Positions 1 through 8,160 are shown, counted from the stretch's first letter. The stretch: DNA of 29,618 bases from Streptomyces sp. NRRL F-4489 (GCF_001509485.1 NZ_LLZI01000273.1:1-29618), one strand, 5' to 3'. Notes: generated by a model not told the origin, from the sequence alone. Numbers and translations are program-made.

Positions 1-43
1 GTGTGGCGGAGGTCACGGCGATTCCCGTGGGGAATGGGGACGG

Positions 44-81
44 CCCCGGTCCCGGCCCCTGGGGAGGGGCGGGGACCGGGG
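44..81 (-). terminator. Strong GC-rich hairpin downstream of the metallophosphoesterase
   Basis: CCCCGGTCCC at 44-53 pairs perfectly with GGGACCGGGG at 72-81, and further G/C pairing is possible inside the loop. It lies about 75 bases past the stop of the leftward metallophosphoesterase gene, so it would end that transcript. There is no U-tract, as is common in Streptomyces. The rest of 1-156 is G-rich and includes two copies of gagggtcgggcc (about 109 and 130). I see no gene there. Confidence 0.5.
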
Positions 82-156
82 CCGGAGCCGGGGCGATCCC
101 TGGGGCGCGAGGGTCGGGCCTCAGGGGGAGAGGGTCGGGCCCAGGGGCGCGAAGGG

Positions 157-1083
157 TCAGTCCCCAGGTGTGAGCGTGAGAAGCGTCGCCTCCGGGGGGC
201 AGGCGAAGCGGAGGGGGGTGTAGCGGTTGGTGCCGCAGCCGGCGGAGACGTGGAGGTGGGAGGTGCGGCCGCCGGCGGTGTGGGTGGACAGGCCCTTGGC
301 GCGGCGGGTGTCGATGTCGCAGTTGGTGACCAGGGCGCCGTAGAAGGGGACGCACAGCTGGCCGCCGTGGGTGTGGCCGGCCAGGATCAGCGGGTAGCCG
401 TCGGCGGTGAAGGCGTCCAGGCAGCGCAGGTACGGGGCGTGGACGACGGCCAGGGAGAGGTCGGCGCCGGGCTCCGGGCCGCCGGCGACCTCGGCGTAGC
501 GGTCGCGCTTGATGTGCGGGTCGTCGAGGCCGGTCAGGGCGATCTCCGCACCGTCCAGCTTGAGGTGGCCGCGGGTGTTGGAGAGGTTGACCCAGCCGGC
601 CGTGTCGAAGGCGTCGCGGAGCTCCTCCCACGGGTTGTGGACGGCGCCGACGACGGGGGCGTTGCCGTTCAGGCCGTGGCGGCCCTGGACCTTCTCGACC
701 AGGTAGCGGGCGGGGTTCCGCAGCCGGGGGCCGTAGTAGTCGTTGGAGCCGAAGACGTAGGCGCCGGGGAACTCCATCAGGGGGCCGAGGGCGTCCAGGG
801 TCTCCGGGACGCCCTCGGGGTCGGAGAGGTTGTCGCCGGTGTTGACGACGAAATCGGGGCGGAGCCCGGCGAGCGACTGGAGCCAGCGCTGTTTCTTGCG
901 CTGTCCGCTGACCATGTGGATGTCGGAGACCTGGAGGACGCGCAACGGCCGCATGCCACGGGGCAGTACGGGCACGGTGACGCGCCGCAGGCGGAAGGAG
1001 CGGACTTCGAAGCCGGCGGCGTAGGCCAGGCCGGCCGCGCCGACCGCGGTCAAGGACAGGGGGACTCCGTATCGCGCGCGCAT
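157..1083 (-). CDS. Membrane-anchored metallophosphoesterase
   Basis: A 308-residue calcineurin-like metallophosphoesterase. The dinuclear-metal motifs appear in order: VSDIH (about residue 53), NTGDN (about 81), GSND (about 112) and GHTHGGQ (about 236). The N-terminus (GVPLSLTAVGAAGLAYAAGF) is a single hydrophobic segment, so the enzyme is probably tethered to the membrane, like the YkuE/YaeI-type phosphoesterases. The substrate cannot be told from sequence. Its neighbour, one small gene away, is the penicillin-binding protein, and the same pairing occurs in mycobacteria (Rv3683/ponA2, recalled), which hints at an envelope role. The ATG at 1083 has no clear Shine-Dalgarno, but the anchor begins right after it and no better start is seen. 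Confidence 0.9.
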   Translation of the reverse strand: MRARYGVPLSLTAVGAAGLAYAAGFEVRSFRLRRVTVPVLPRGMRPLRVLQVSDIHMVSGQRKKQRWLQSLAGLRPDFVVNTGDNLSDPEGVPETLDALGPLMEFPGAYVFGSNDYYGPRLRNPARYLVEKVQGRHGLNGNAPVVGAVHNPWEELRDAFDTAGWVNLSNTRGHLKLDGAEIALTGLDDPHIKRDRYAEVAGGPEPGADLSLAVVHAPYLRCLDAFTADGYPLILAGHTHGGQLCVPFYGALVTNCDIDTRRAKGLSTHTAGGRTSHLHVSAGCGTNRYTPLRFACPPEATLLTLTPGD

Positions 1084-1235
1084 GGGTCCATGGTCGCAGA
1101 GTGGGGCAGGGGAGCCGACCGGTCGGGGGCGGGCCGGGGCGAGCCGCCGGCCCGGGGCCCGGCCGGCCGGAGGGCGTACGGCGGCCCGGGGGCGCGCGGC
1201 GGGGAAAAGGCGCGGCGGTTGTCAGTGGGTGGGGG

Positions 1236-1241
1236 CATACT
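1236..1241 (+). promoter_or_regulatory. Candidate -10 box of a leaderless promoter
   Basis: CATACT ends 7 bases before the ATG of the GatB/YqeY gene, and there is no purine-rich ribosome binding site between them. This placement fits transcription starting at or next to the initiation codon. No convincing -35 is seen. Inference from sequence only. Confidence 0.4.
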
Positions 1242-1248
1242 CGACGGC

Positions 1249-1713
1249 ATGACCACGCTCAAGTCCAAGCTGCACGACGACCTCACCGCCGCGATCAAGG
1301 CGCGCGATGAGCTGCGTTCCTCCACCCTCCGGCTGACGCTGACCGCGATCGCCAAGGAGGAGGTGGCGGGCACCGAGGCGCGCGAGCTGTCCGACGACGA
1401 GGTGCAGAAGATCGTCGCGCGGGAGGCGAAGAAGCGCCGGGAGGCCGCGGAGGCGTTCGACAAGGGCGGCCGGGCCGAGCAGGCGGAGCGCGAGCGGGCC
1501 GAGGGTGAGGTGCTCGCCGGGTATCTGCCGCAGCCGCTGACCGATGACGAGCTGGAGGCGCTGGTCGCCGAGGCCGTGGCGGAGGCCGCCGGGTCCGGGG
1601 CCGAGGGGCCGAAGGCCATGGGTGCGGTCATGAAGATCGTCAATCCCAAGGTGGCGGGCCGGGCCGAGGGCGGCCGGGTGGCCGCGATGGTGAAGAAGCT
1701 GCTGGCCGGCTGA
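1249..1713 (+). CDS. GatB/YqeY domain-containing protein
   Basis: A 154-residue free-standing YqeY protein, homologous to the C-terminal tRNA-binding-like domain of the amidotransferase subunit GatB. It starts MTTLKSKLHDDL, continues as a charged helical domain (AREAKKRREAAEAFDKGGR) and contains the family signature LAGYLPQPLTDDEL and a closing KAMGAVMKIVNPKVAGRAEGG (glycine-rich, near residue 120). Length is normal for the family. The function of free-standing YqeY is not firmly established. The ATG at 1249 is chosen because the frame to its left is a shadow of the phosphoesterase gene and because the family start lies here. It converges on the penicillin-binding protein gene, with a shared hairpin between them. 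Confidence 0.9.
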   Translation: MTTLKSKLHDDLTAAIKARDELRSSTLRLTLTAIAKEEVAGTEARELSDDEVQKIVAREAKKRREAAEAFDKGGRAEQAERERAEGEVLAGYLPQPLTDDELEALVAEAVAEAAGSGAEGPKAMGAVMKIVNPKVAGRAEGGRVAAMVKKLLAG

Positions 1714-1745
1714 GGCCGGCGGTTCCCGGGGCAGCCCGGGCATGA

Positions 1746-1782
1746 CGAAGGGGCGCCCTCCCGTTAGGCGGGCGCCCCTTCG
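1746..1782. terminator. Bidirectional terminator hairpin
   Basis: CGAAGGGGCGCCC (1746-1758) pairs perfectly over 13 bases with 1770-1782, leaving an 11-base loop. It lies between two convergent genes, the YqeY gene (+) and the penicillin-binding protein gene (-), and could serve both. Confidence 0.75.
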
Positions 1783-1896
1783 CCGTTCCTCTCTTCGTCA
1801 CGTCTCTGGCGACTTCGTCCTTCCGCGGCGTCGTCAACCTTCCGCGGCGTCTTCGTCCTTCCCGGCGCGCCCCGGCGCCGGCGCCCCGGACTCCCG

Positions 1897-4083
1897 TCAC
1901 CAGCCCCCGTTCCCCCCGCCGAAGAGGTCCGGGAAGCCGGGGAGGTGCCAGTCGCCGCCGGGCTTCTTGCCTGGTTTGCCGGGCTTGGGCTTCTGCGGGG
2001 GCTTGGGCTTGCCCTTGTCGCCGTCGCCGCCCTTGGGGTCGTCGATCGGGACGGTCGGCAGGGCCGGGGACGGGCGGCCGGCCAGCGCGCCGGACATCAG
2101 ATCGCGCCAGATCGGGCCGGGGGTGTCGGCGCCGTAGACCTTGTCGTGCGGGACGCCGCCGATGGTGATGTCGTACATCTGGCGCTGGTGGCGCGGGTCG
2201 CCGACCCAGACCGCGCCGGCCGCGTTCGGGGTGTAGCCGACGAACCAGGCGGCGTAGCGGCTGTCCGTGGTGCCCGTCTTGCCGGCGCTGTCGCGGCCCT
2301 TGAGGCCCGCCTGCTTGCCGGTGCCGTCCTCGACGACGCCCTTGAGGAGCGTGTTGACGGTGTCGGCGGTCTTCTTGGACATGGCGCTGCGGCAGCTGGA
2401 CTTGGGCACGTTGAGCGCCTTGCCCTGCGCGTCGGTGATCGACTCGATGGCGACGGGGGAGCAGTAGGTGCCCTCGTCGGCGAACGCGGCGTAGGCGGTC
2501 GCCATGGTCAGCGGGGACATCTCCTGGACGCCGAGCGCCATGGCCGGCACCTGCTTCAGCGGCGCGCCGTCGGCCCGCTGAAGCCCCATCTTCTGCGCCA
2601 TGGTGACCACCGGGCAGATGCCCACGTCGCTGATCAGCTGTACGTAGTAGGTGTTGACCGACTTCGCGGTCGCCTCCTTCATGGCGTACGGGCCGACCTC
2701 CTTGGGGTCCTCGTTCTGGAGCGTGCCGCCGCCCTTCCACTCGCCGGCGCAGGTCTGGACCGGCGACGGGTAGGCCATCTTGAACGGCGAGGAGTACTCC
2801 TGGTACGGGCTGACGCCCTGCTCCAGGGCGGCCGCCGCGACGATCGGCTTGAACGTCGAGCCGGGCTGGTAGCCGGCGCCGCCGCCCATCCTCCGGTCCA
2901 CCGAGAGGTTGATCTGCGTCTGGTTCGCGCCGAAGCCGTACGGGCGGGACTGGCCCATGCCGAGGATCTTGCCGGTGCCGGGCTGGACCACGGCGGCGGC
3001 GCCGGCCACCGGGTCGTCCTCGTAGACGTGCTTGCTCAGCGACGTCTGGATCGCCTTCTGGGTCTGCGGGTCCAGGGTGGTGCGGATGGTCAGGCCGCCC
3101 TGCATCCAGCGCTTGGAGCGGATCTCGCGGGTGGCACCGAACGCCTTGTCGTTGAGCAGCACCTCGCGGACGTAGTCGCAGAAGAAGCCTGCGCCGTCGG
3201 TGGCGGTGATGCAGCCGTTGCGCGGGCGGCTGACCTTCAGCTTGATCGGGCGGGCGGCCGCCGCGTCGGCCTCGGCGCGGGTGATGTTCCCGAGGTCGGC
3301 CATCCGCCGCAGGACGGTGTTGCGCCGGGCGGTCGCCGCCTGGGGGTGGTTGACCGGGTCGTAGCGGGTCGGGGACTGGACGATGCCGGCGAGCAGCGCC
3401 GACTCCTCCAGGCTGAGGTCCTTGGCGTGCTTGCTGAAGTAGCGCTCGGCGGCGGCCTCGACGCCGTACGCCTGCTCGCCGAAGAAGGTGATGTTGAGGT
3501 AGTTCTGGAGGATCTTGCGCTTGCCGAGCTTCTCCTCCAGCTTGATCGCGTACTTCAGCTCCTTGACCTTGCGGCCGAGGGTCTGCTGGGTGGCCTGCGC
3601 GACCTTGTCGGGGTCGTCGCCGGCCTCCTCGACGAAGACGTTCTTGACGTACTGCTGGGTCAGCGTGGACGCGCCCTGCGCGACGCCGCCGGACTGGGCG
3701 TTCTTGTTGACCGCCCGCGCGATGCCCTTCAGGTCGATCGCGCCGTGCTGGTAGTAGCGGGCGTCCTCGATGGCCACGATCGCCTGCTGGACGTACGGCG
3801 ACATGTCCTTGAGGCCGACGACGGTGCGGTCGCGGGAGTAGACGGACGCGATCTGGCCGCCGTCGGCGTCGAGGATGGTGGTGCGCTGGCTGAGCGGCGG
3901 GGTCTTGAGGTTCGCCGGGATGTCGTCGAAGCCCTCGACGGAGGTTTTCGCGGCGAGGCCGAGCGCCCCGGCGGCCGGCAGCGCGATCCCGGCGAGCACG
4001 GCTCCGGCAAGGACGCTGACACCGAGGAACCGGGCGGCCTGCTGGGTCCTGGAACGACCCTGGCCCTCGCGCTTCTTAGCCAT
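1897..4083 (-). CDS. Class A penicillin-binding protein (transglycosylase/transpeptidase)
   Basis: A 728-residue bifunctional peptidoglycan synthase acting on the outer face of the membrane. A short basic cytoplasmic segment is followed by one membrane helix (about residues 19-45). The glycosyltransferase (GT51) domain has the catalytic Glu106 in AIVAIEDARYYQHGAID and the motif QGASTLTQQ (136-144). The transpeptidase domain has SxxK (Ser409-Thr-Phe-Lys412), SVN (475-477) and KTG (602-604), all intact. The C-terminal 50 residues are Gly/Lys/Pro-rich (KPKPPQKPKPGKPGKK), a flexible tail common in streptomycete PBPs. No PASTA repeat is seen, unlike mycobacterial PonA2. It sits divergently from wblA, an arrangement also recalled for ponA2/whiB4 in mycobacteria. 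The ATG at 4083 gives the basic MAKKREGQGR start expected before the anchor. Confidence 0.95.
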   Translation of the reverse strand: MAKKREGQGRSRTQQAARFLGVSVLAGAVLAGIALPAAGALGLAAKTSVEGFDDIPANLKTPPLSQRTTILDADGGQIASVYSRDRTVVGLKDMSPYVQQAIVAIEDARYYQHGAIDLKGIARAVNKNAQSGGVAQGASTLTQQYVKNVFVEEAGDDPDKVAQATQQTLGRKVKELKYAIKLEEKLGKRKILQNYLNITFFGEQAYGVEAAAERYFSKHAKDLSLEESALLAGIVQSPTRYDPVNHPQAATARRNTVLRRMADLGNITRAEADAAAARPIKLKVSRPRNGCITATDGAGFFCDYVREVLLNDKAFGATREIRSKRWMQGGLTIRTTLDPQTQKAIQTSLSKHVYEDDPVAGAAAVVQPGTGKILGMGQSRPYGFGANQTQINLSVDRRMGGGAGYQPGSTFKPIVAAAALEQGVSPYQEYSSPFKMAYPSPVQTCAGEWKGGGTLQNEDPKEVGPYAMKEATAKSVNTYYVQLISDVGICPVVTMAQKMGLQRADGAPLKQVPAMALGVQEMSPLTMATAYAAFADEGTYCSPVAIESITDAQGKALNVPKSSCRSAMSKKTADTVNTLLKGVVEDGTGKQAGLKGRDSAGKTGTTDSRYAAWFVGYTPNAAGAVWVGDPRHQRQMYDITIGGVPHDKVYGADTPGPIWRDLMSGALAGRPSPALPTVPIDDPKGGDGDKGKPKPPQKPKPGKPGKKPGGDWHLPGFPDLFGGGNGGW

Positions 4084-4463
4084 GAGGGCAGCCTACGTTC
4101 TCATTCGCCGGACAGGGGCGCACCTGTTCGTTTAGCCTGTTCCCATCTGCCGCAGCGGAACGGTCACACCCCGGTTCGTCAACCCCTGCTCTCCTCTTGG
4201 GTCCTGTCCCGGATGCCCGCTGTGCGTCAGAAATCCCTTGCCATCACGGCGAAGTGTCCCGCTTGGGAGGGAAGTGACGTATGTCGCACGGTCACTCCGT
4301 TGGGTGATCTGCCGCGTACGCATAGTCCGTTCGGGCCATTCAAGATTGGGCCCGAAGGGGGTGTTGCGCCCTGCCCGCCTTCCGTAACGTCCTCAACTGG
4401 CAACGGTGAATATGCCGTTTGCCGCCGTGGGGGAGCCTCGATTCGGGAGAGGACGGCGCCAGC
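4084..4463 (+). promoter_or_regulatory. Long divergent intergenic region upstream of wblA
   Basis: This 380-base region separates the penicillin-binding protein gene from wblA and is less GC-rich than its surroundings. It carries the inverted repeat AGTGAC (4273-4278), 12-base spacer, GTCACT (4291-4296); a second dyad AACGG (4402-4406) / CCGTT (4415-4419); and a weak promoter candidate TTGCGC (4364-4369), 15-base spacer, TAACGT (4385-4390). No convincing gene is seen. The size suggests a long leader or several operators controlling wblA, a developmental regulator. The regulator assignments are unknown. Confidence 0.5.
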
Positions 4464-4808
4464 ATGGGCTGGGTAACCGACTGGAGTGCACAGGCAGCGT
4501 GCCGCACTACCGATCCGGATGAACTGTTCGTGCAAGGGGCGGCGCAGAACCGCGCCAAGGCGGTGTGCACCGGGTGTCCGGTGCGCACGGAGTGCCTGGC
4601 CGACGCCCTGGACAACCGGGTGGAATTCGGTGTGTGGGGCGGGATGACGGAGCGGGAGCGGAGGGCGCTGCTGCGCCGCCGCCCGACCGTGACGTCGTGG
4701 CGCCGGCTGCTGGAGACCGCACGCACGGAATACGAGCGCAGCACGGGCATGCTGCCGGTGGACTGCGCGGACGGCAGCTATGACGAGGAGTACGCGGCGG
4801 TGGGGTAG
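4464..4808 (+). CDS. wblA: WhiB-family iron-sulfur regulator WblA
   Basis: A 114-residue WhiB-like protein. The four cluster-binding cysteines are present as Cys13 ... Cys35-x-x-Cys38-x5-Cys44, followed by the GVWGG turn (56-60) and the basic tail ERRALLRRR. WhiB-like proteins bind a [4Fe-4S] cluster and partner with the principal sigma factor to control transcription. The sequence (MGWVTDWSAQAACRTTDPDE) and its place next to a PBP gene and two ArsA-like ATPase genes match WblA of Streptomyces (SCO3579, recalled), a global regulator that favours sporulation and represses antibiotic production; the mycobacterial counterpart is WhiB4. The ATG at 4464 is preferred because it gives the family's N-terminus and has GAGAGGA about 10 bases upstream. 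An in-frame TTG at 4419 would add a poorly conserved-looking extension. Confidence 0.93.
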   Translation: MGWVTDWSAQAACRTTDPDELFVQGAAQNRAKAVCTGCPVRTECLADALDNRVEFGVWGGMTERERRALLRRRPTVTSWRRLLETARTEYERSTGMLPVDCADGSYDEEYAAVG

Positions 4809-4962
4809 ACCGTGAGGTAGAGCGGGTGGCGGGTGGATTCCGCGGCCCATGGGGTGTGTGCCCGCAGGCCGTACGTCCGTAGGCCGGTGCCGTGGTCCCG
4901 GCCTGGCTCGCCGTGGTCGGAGCCGTGGTCGGGCGCTTGCCGCGCCGTGGCCGGAGCCGGGG
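4809..4962. other. Short convergent intergenic region
   Basis: The 154 bases between wblA (+) and the ArsA-like gene (-) contain several imperfect copies of gccgtggtc (about 4887-4955). A small hairpin around GGCCGTACGTCCGTAGGCC (about 4868-4886) could act as a terminator. No gene is supported here. Confidence 0.3.
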
Positions 4963-6324
4963 TCAGTCCTCGGCCGCCTCGCCGGGGCGCAGTGCCAGGC
5001 GGTCGCCGATCGCGCGCAGGCCCGCGAGGTCGTGGACGTCACCGGGCAGCGCGGCGACCTCGGCCACCGGCACTTCCGGGTGGAGTGCGGTGAAGCGGTC
5101 GCGGGTGCGCCGTTCGCGCGCGAGGACCTGCATGCGTTCGGCGTGCAGGCGCAGCAGTCCGGCGGCGAGGTGTGCCGCCGAGACCGAAGGGGATGCCGCG
5201 TGGTCCGCCGCGGCGGCGGGGGAGGGGCCGCCGGGGGTACGTGATCCAGTCTTCCCGCCGGCGAGATCCACAATGCCGTCCGGACCAAGATTTTCCGCGG
5301 GCGGTGAATCGGCGTTCGTGGATGGGGAGTTGGGGCCGGTGTCCTCCCCCGGGCGGTCGGCGCAGGACTCGGTGAGCGCCTCCGCGGCGGCCAGGGCCCG
5401 TTCGGCGCTGAGCTGGTCGGCGCCGCTGCCGTGGACGCGGTTGAGTACCAGGCCGGCCAGCGGCATCTGCTCGGCGGCCAGCCGCTCGACGAAGTACGCC
5501 GCCTCGCGCAGCGCGTCCCGCTCCGGTGCGGCGACCACCAGGAACGCCGTACCGGGCGCCTGGAGCAGGCGGTACGTGGCGTCCGCGCGGGTGCGGAAGC
5601 CGCCGAACATGGTGTCCATCGCGGCCACGAACGTCTGGACGTCGCGGAGGAGTTGGCCGCCCATGAGCTTGCTGAGCGTGCCGGTCATCATCGACATGCC
5701 GACATTGAGGAACTTCATGCCGGCCCGGCCGCCGACCTTCGCGGGCGCCATCAGGACGCGGATGAACTTGCCGTCCAGGAAGGACCCCAGCCGCTTGGGC
5801 GCGTCCAGGAAGTCCAGCGCGGAGCGGCTCGGCGGGGTGTCCACGACGATCAGGTCCCACTCGTCGCCGGCCCGGAGCTGGCCGAGCTTCTCCATCGCCA
5901 TGTACTCCTGCGTCCCGGCGAAACCGGCCGACAGGGACTGGTAGAACGGGTTCTCCAGGATGGCGCGGGCCCGCTCGGCGTCCGCGTGGCCCTCGACGAT
6001 CTCGTCGAAGGTGCGCTTCATGTCCAGCATCATCGCGTGGAGTTCCCCGCCGGCGGCCTCGTCGACGCCCTTGACCCGGCGCGGGACGTTGTCCAGCTCG
6101 GAGATGCCCATCGACTGCGCCAGGCGGCGGGCCGGGTCGATGGTGAGCACCACGACCTTCCGGCCGCGCTCGGCGGCGCGGACCCCGAGGGCCGCGGCGG
6201 TGGTGGTCTTGCCGACGCCGCCCGCCCCGCAGCAGACCACGATGCGGGTGCCCGGGTCGTCGAGCAGGGCGTCGACCTCCAGCCAGGGGGCCGAGGCGGT
6301 CAGCGTCGTCACGTCCGAGGTCAT
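4963..6324 (-). CDS. ArsA/Get3-family ATPase, second of a pair
   Basis: A 453-residue SIMIBI-class P-loop ATPase annotated in this family as 'ion-transporting' or anion-transporting ATPase. Walker A is CGAGGVGKT with Lys39; the switch motif VVDTPPS is seen near residue 160. The position of the family's 'signature' lysine (KGGxGKT) is Ala34 here, unlike its partner gene. The C-terminal third contains a low-complexity insert of about 75 residues rich in Pro, Ser and Ala (about 325-400) before the conserved end. Its ATG overlaps the stop of the upstream ATPase gene as ATGA, so the two are translationally coupled and probably form a heteromer. The mycobacterial pair Rv3679/Rv3680 next to whiB4 is the evident counterpart; arsenite transport itself is not implied because no ArsB or ArsR is nearby. 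Confidence 0.9.
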   Translation of the reverse strand: MTSDVTTLTASAPWLEVDALLDDPGTRIVVCCGAGGVGKTTTAAALGVRAAERGRKVVVLTIDPARRLAQSMGISELDNVPRRVKGVDEAAGGELHAMMLDMKRTFDEIVEGHADAERARAILENPFYQSLSAGFAGTQEYMAMEKLGQLRAGDEWDLIVVDTPPSRSALDFLDAPKRLGSFLDGKFIRVLMAPAKVGGRAGMKFLNVGMSMMTGTLSKLMGGQLLRDVQTFVAAMDTMFGGFRTRADATYRLLQAPGTAFLVVAAPERDALREAAYFVERLAAEQMPLAGLVLNRVHGSGADQLSAERALAAAEALTESCADRPGEDTGPNSPSTNADSPPAENLGPDGIVDLAGGKTGSRTPGGPSPAAAADHAASPSVSAAHLAAGLLRLHAERMQVLARERRTRDRFTALHPEVPVAEVAALPGDVHDLAGLRAIGDRLALRPGEAAED

Positions 6325-7298
6325 ATCGGCCCCTGTCTCCGCAGGTCTCTGGCCAGGCCGTAGAGCCCGGCGAGGTCCACTCCCTCGGGGAGCAGGCCCA
6401 GCTCGTAGGTGGGCAGGCCGAGGGCGGCCAGCTCGGCGTACTGGGCGCGCTCCAGCTCGACCCGCTCGGCATGCTCGCGCGCCTGCTCCAGCAGCGGGTC
6501 GATGAGGCGCTCGGCGAGGCCGCCGCGGCGCGCGCCGCCGAGCCCCGCCTGGGACAGCGCCTTGGCGATACCGGCCCGGGCGCCGCGGGCGGCGACCTCC
6601 AGATCGCCGTTGTCCAGCAGGGCGGGGCGGGTCATGTTGATGACCACGCGGCCGACCGGGATGCCGGCGGCGCGCAGCTCGGCGATGCCGTCGGCGGTCT
6701 CCTGGACGGGCATCTCCTCCAGCAGCGTGACCAAATGCACGGCCGTCTCGGGGGACTTCAGGACCCGCATCACGGCCTGCGCCTGATTGTGGATCGGGCC
6801 GATCTTGGCGAGGCCGGCGACCTCGTCGTTGACGTTCAGGAAGCGGGTGATGCGGCCGGTGGGCGGGGCGTCCATCACCACCGCGTCGTAGACGAACGCG
6901 CCGCTTCGGTCCTTGCGGCGGACCGCCTCGCACGCCTTGCCGGTCAGCAGGACGTCCCGCAGGCCGGGGGCGATGGTGGTGGCGAAGTCGATCGCGCCGA
7001 GCTTCTTCAGGGCCCGGCCGGCGCCGCCGAGCTTGTAGAACATCTGGAGGTAGTCCAGCAGGGCGCGCTCGGCGTCGATGGCCAGGGCGTGCACCTCGCC
7101 GCCCCCGGGGGCCACGGCGATCTTGCGCTCCTCGTAGGGAAGCGCCTCGGTCTCGAACAGCTGGGCAATGCCCTGCCGGCCCTCGACCTCGACCAGGAGG
7201 GTACGGCGCCCCTCGGTGGCCAGGGCCAGGGCGAGGGCGGCGGCGACCGTGGTCTTGCCGGTGCCGCCCTTGCCGCTGACGACATGGAGCCTGCTCAC
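6321..7298 (-). CDS. ArsA/Get3-family ATPase, first of a pair
   Basis: A 325-residue P-loop ATPase with a complete deviant Walker A, SGKGGTGKTT, including the signature Lys10 and catalytic Lys15, and a switch II region VVMDAPPTGRITRFL. Family members are dimeric ATPases that couple nucleotide state to a bound client or cargo. The GTG at 7298 is chosen because the protein then begins MSRLHVVSGKGG, the usual distance from the P-loop; the upstream part of the open frame reads as non-coding. It is the first gene of a two-gene leftward operon, its TGA overlapping the next ATG by the four bases ATGA. It is divergent from the DUF4177 gene. Confidence 0.9.
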   Translation of the reverse strand: MSRLHVVSGKGGTGKTTVAAALALALATEGRRTLLVEVEGRQGIAQLFETEALPYEERKIAVAPGGGEVHALAIDAERALLDYLQMFYKLGGAGRALKKLGAIDFATTIAPGLRDVLLTGKACEAVRRKDRSGAFVYDAVVMDAPPTGRITRFLNVNDEVAGLAKIGPIHNQAQAVMRVLKSPETAVHLVTLLEEMPVQETADGIAELRAAGIPVGRVVINMTRPALLDNGDLEVAARGARAGIAKALSQAGLGGARRGGLAERLIDPLLEQAREHAERVELERAQYAELAALGLPTYELGLLPEGVDLAGLYGLARDLRRQGPI

Positions 7299-7439
7299 GG
7301 CATGGAGCCTAACCAGTCCGCGTCCGGCGTACGCACGGGATACGCCTGCAAGGACCCGGAGATCCGCCCGGGCGATGTCCGGGACGGCGTCGGGGACCTC
7401 CCCTAGGGGTCGCGGCCCCTGGGGGTCCCGGGCAGGCAT

Positions 7440-7445
7440 TACGCT
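7440..7445 (+). promoter_or_regulatory. Candidate -10 box for the DUF4177/RidA operon
   Basis: TACGCT ends 6 bases before the ATG at 7452, with no ribosome binding site between, which fits a leaderless transcript. No good -35 is seen. Confidence 0.4.
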
Positions 7446-7451
7446 CGGCCC

Positions 7452-7610
7452 ATGACCAAGTGGGAATACGCGACCGTGCCGCTGCTCGTGCACGCGACGA
7501 AGCAGATTCTGGACACCTGGGGCGAGGACGGCTGGGAGCTGGTCCAGGTCGTGCCGGGCCCGAACAACCCCGAGCAGTTGGTGGCCTACCTGAAGCGGGA
7601 GAAGGCGTGA
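7452..7610 (+). CDS. Small DUF4177-family protein (52 aa)
   Basis: A 52-residue protein starting MTKWEYATVPL and ending AYLKREKA. The pattern KWEYATVPL ... ILDTWGEDGWELVQV is characteristic of the DUF4177 family, whose function is unknown. It is followed without a gap by the RidA gene: the four bases GTGA hold both the RidA start and this stop codon. A protein of about the same size stands next to the RidA gene in mycobacteria (Rv3678A, recalled), so this is a conserved gene and not a chance frame. Confidence 0.85.
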   Translation: MTKWEYATVPLLVHATKQILDTWGEDGWELVQVVPGPNNPEQLVAYLKREKA

Positions 7611-8071
7611 GCGCCGTAGAGGACCGGATCGCGGAGCTCGGCCTGAAGCTCCCGGAGGTCGTGCCGCCGCTGGCCTCCTACCAGCCCGCGGTGCGCTCCG
7701 GCTCCTACGTCTACACCTCCGGCCAGCTGCCCATGGTGGACGGCGCGCTGCCGGCCGCCGGCAAGGTCGGCGCCGAGGTCACCCCGGAGCGGGCCAAGGA
7801 ACTGGCCGCGGTGTGCGCGCTGAACGCGCTGGCCGCGGTGAAGTCCGTCACCGGCGACCTCGACAGGATCGTCCGGGTGGTGAAGGTCGTCGGCTTCGTG
7901 GCCTCCGCCCCCGACTTCACCGGCCAGCCGGGCGTCGTCAACGGTGCCAGCGAGCTGCTCGGCGAAATCCTGGGCGACAAGGGCGTGCACGCGCGCTCCG
8001 CGGTCGGCGTGGCGGTGCTGCCGATCGACGCGCCGGTCGAGGTCGAGATCCAGGTCGAGATCGCGGACTGA
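7607..8071 (+). CDS. RidA/YjgF-family protein
   Basis: A 154-residue RidA-family protein of the longer YjgF_YER057c-like type. RidA proteins hydrolyse reactive enamine/imine intermediates released by PLP enzymes, or bind small metabolites. Visible marks are YVYTSGQLPMVDG (about residues 34-46), NALAAVKSVTGDLDRIVRVVKVVGFVAS in the middle (two stretches) and VHARSAVGVAVLPIDAPVEVE near the end, where the Arg of HARSAVGV matches the substrate-binding arginine of the family. The GTG at 7607 overlaps the stop of the DUF4177 gene, implying translational coupling. A hairpin terminator follows. Confidence 0.9.
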   Translation: MSAVEDRIAELGLKLPEVVPPLASYQPAVRSGSYVYTSGQLPMVDGALPAAGKVGAEVTPERAKELAAVCALNALAAVKSVTGDLDRIVRVVKVVGFVASAPDFTGQPGVVNGASELLGEILGDKGVHARSAVGVAVLPIDAPVEVEIQVEIAD

Positions 8072-8102
8072 CGGGCCGGCCCGCCGCGCCCGCGTCCGGA
8101 AC

Positions 8103-8124
8103 GGGCCCTCCGCCCGGAGGGCCC
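8103..8124 (+). terminator. Terminator hairpin after the RidA gene
   Basis: GGGCCCTCC (8103-8111) and GGAGGGCCC (8116-8124) form a perfect 9-base stem with a 4-base loop, 32 bases past the RidA stop. The next gene has its own promoter candidate just downstream. Confidence 0.7.
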
Positions 8125-8148
8125 CTCGAACATCCGCGCGCGAGCGCA

Positions 8149-8154
8149 TAGCAT
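8149..8154 (+). promoter_or_regulatory. Candidate -10 box of a leaderless promoter (Nudix gene)
   Basis: TAGCAT ends 6 bases before the ATG at 8161. A weak -35-like TCGAAC lies at 8126-8131 with a 17-base spacer. There is no ribosome binding site, so the transcript probably begins at the ATG. Confidence 0.45.
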
Positions 8155-8160
8155 CCGGCC

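Noticed and set aside
1945..4476. 843-residue open frame on the plus strand
   Set aside because: Antisense to the penicillin-binding protein gene, runs through the wblA promoter region and shows only biased low-complexity composition.
4963..7298. ArsA-like pair as an arsenic resistance locus
   Set aside because: No ArsB, ArsR or ArsC gene is present and the context matches the conserved wblA/whiB4 neighbourhood.
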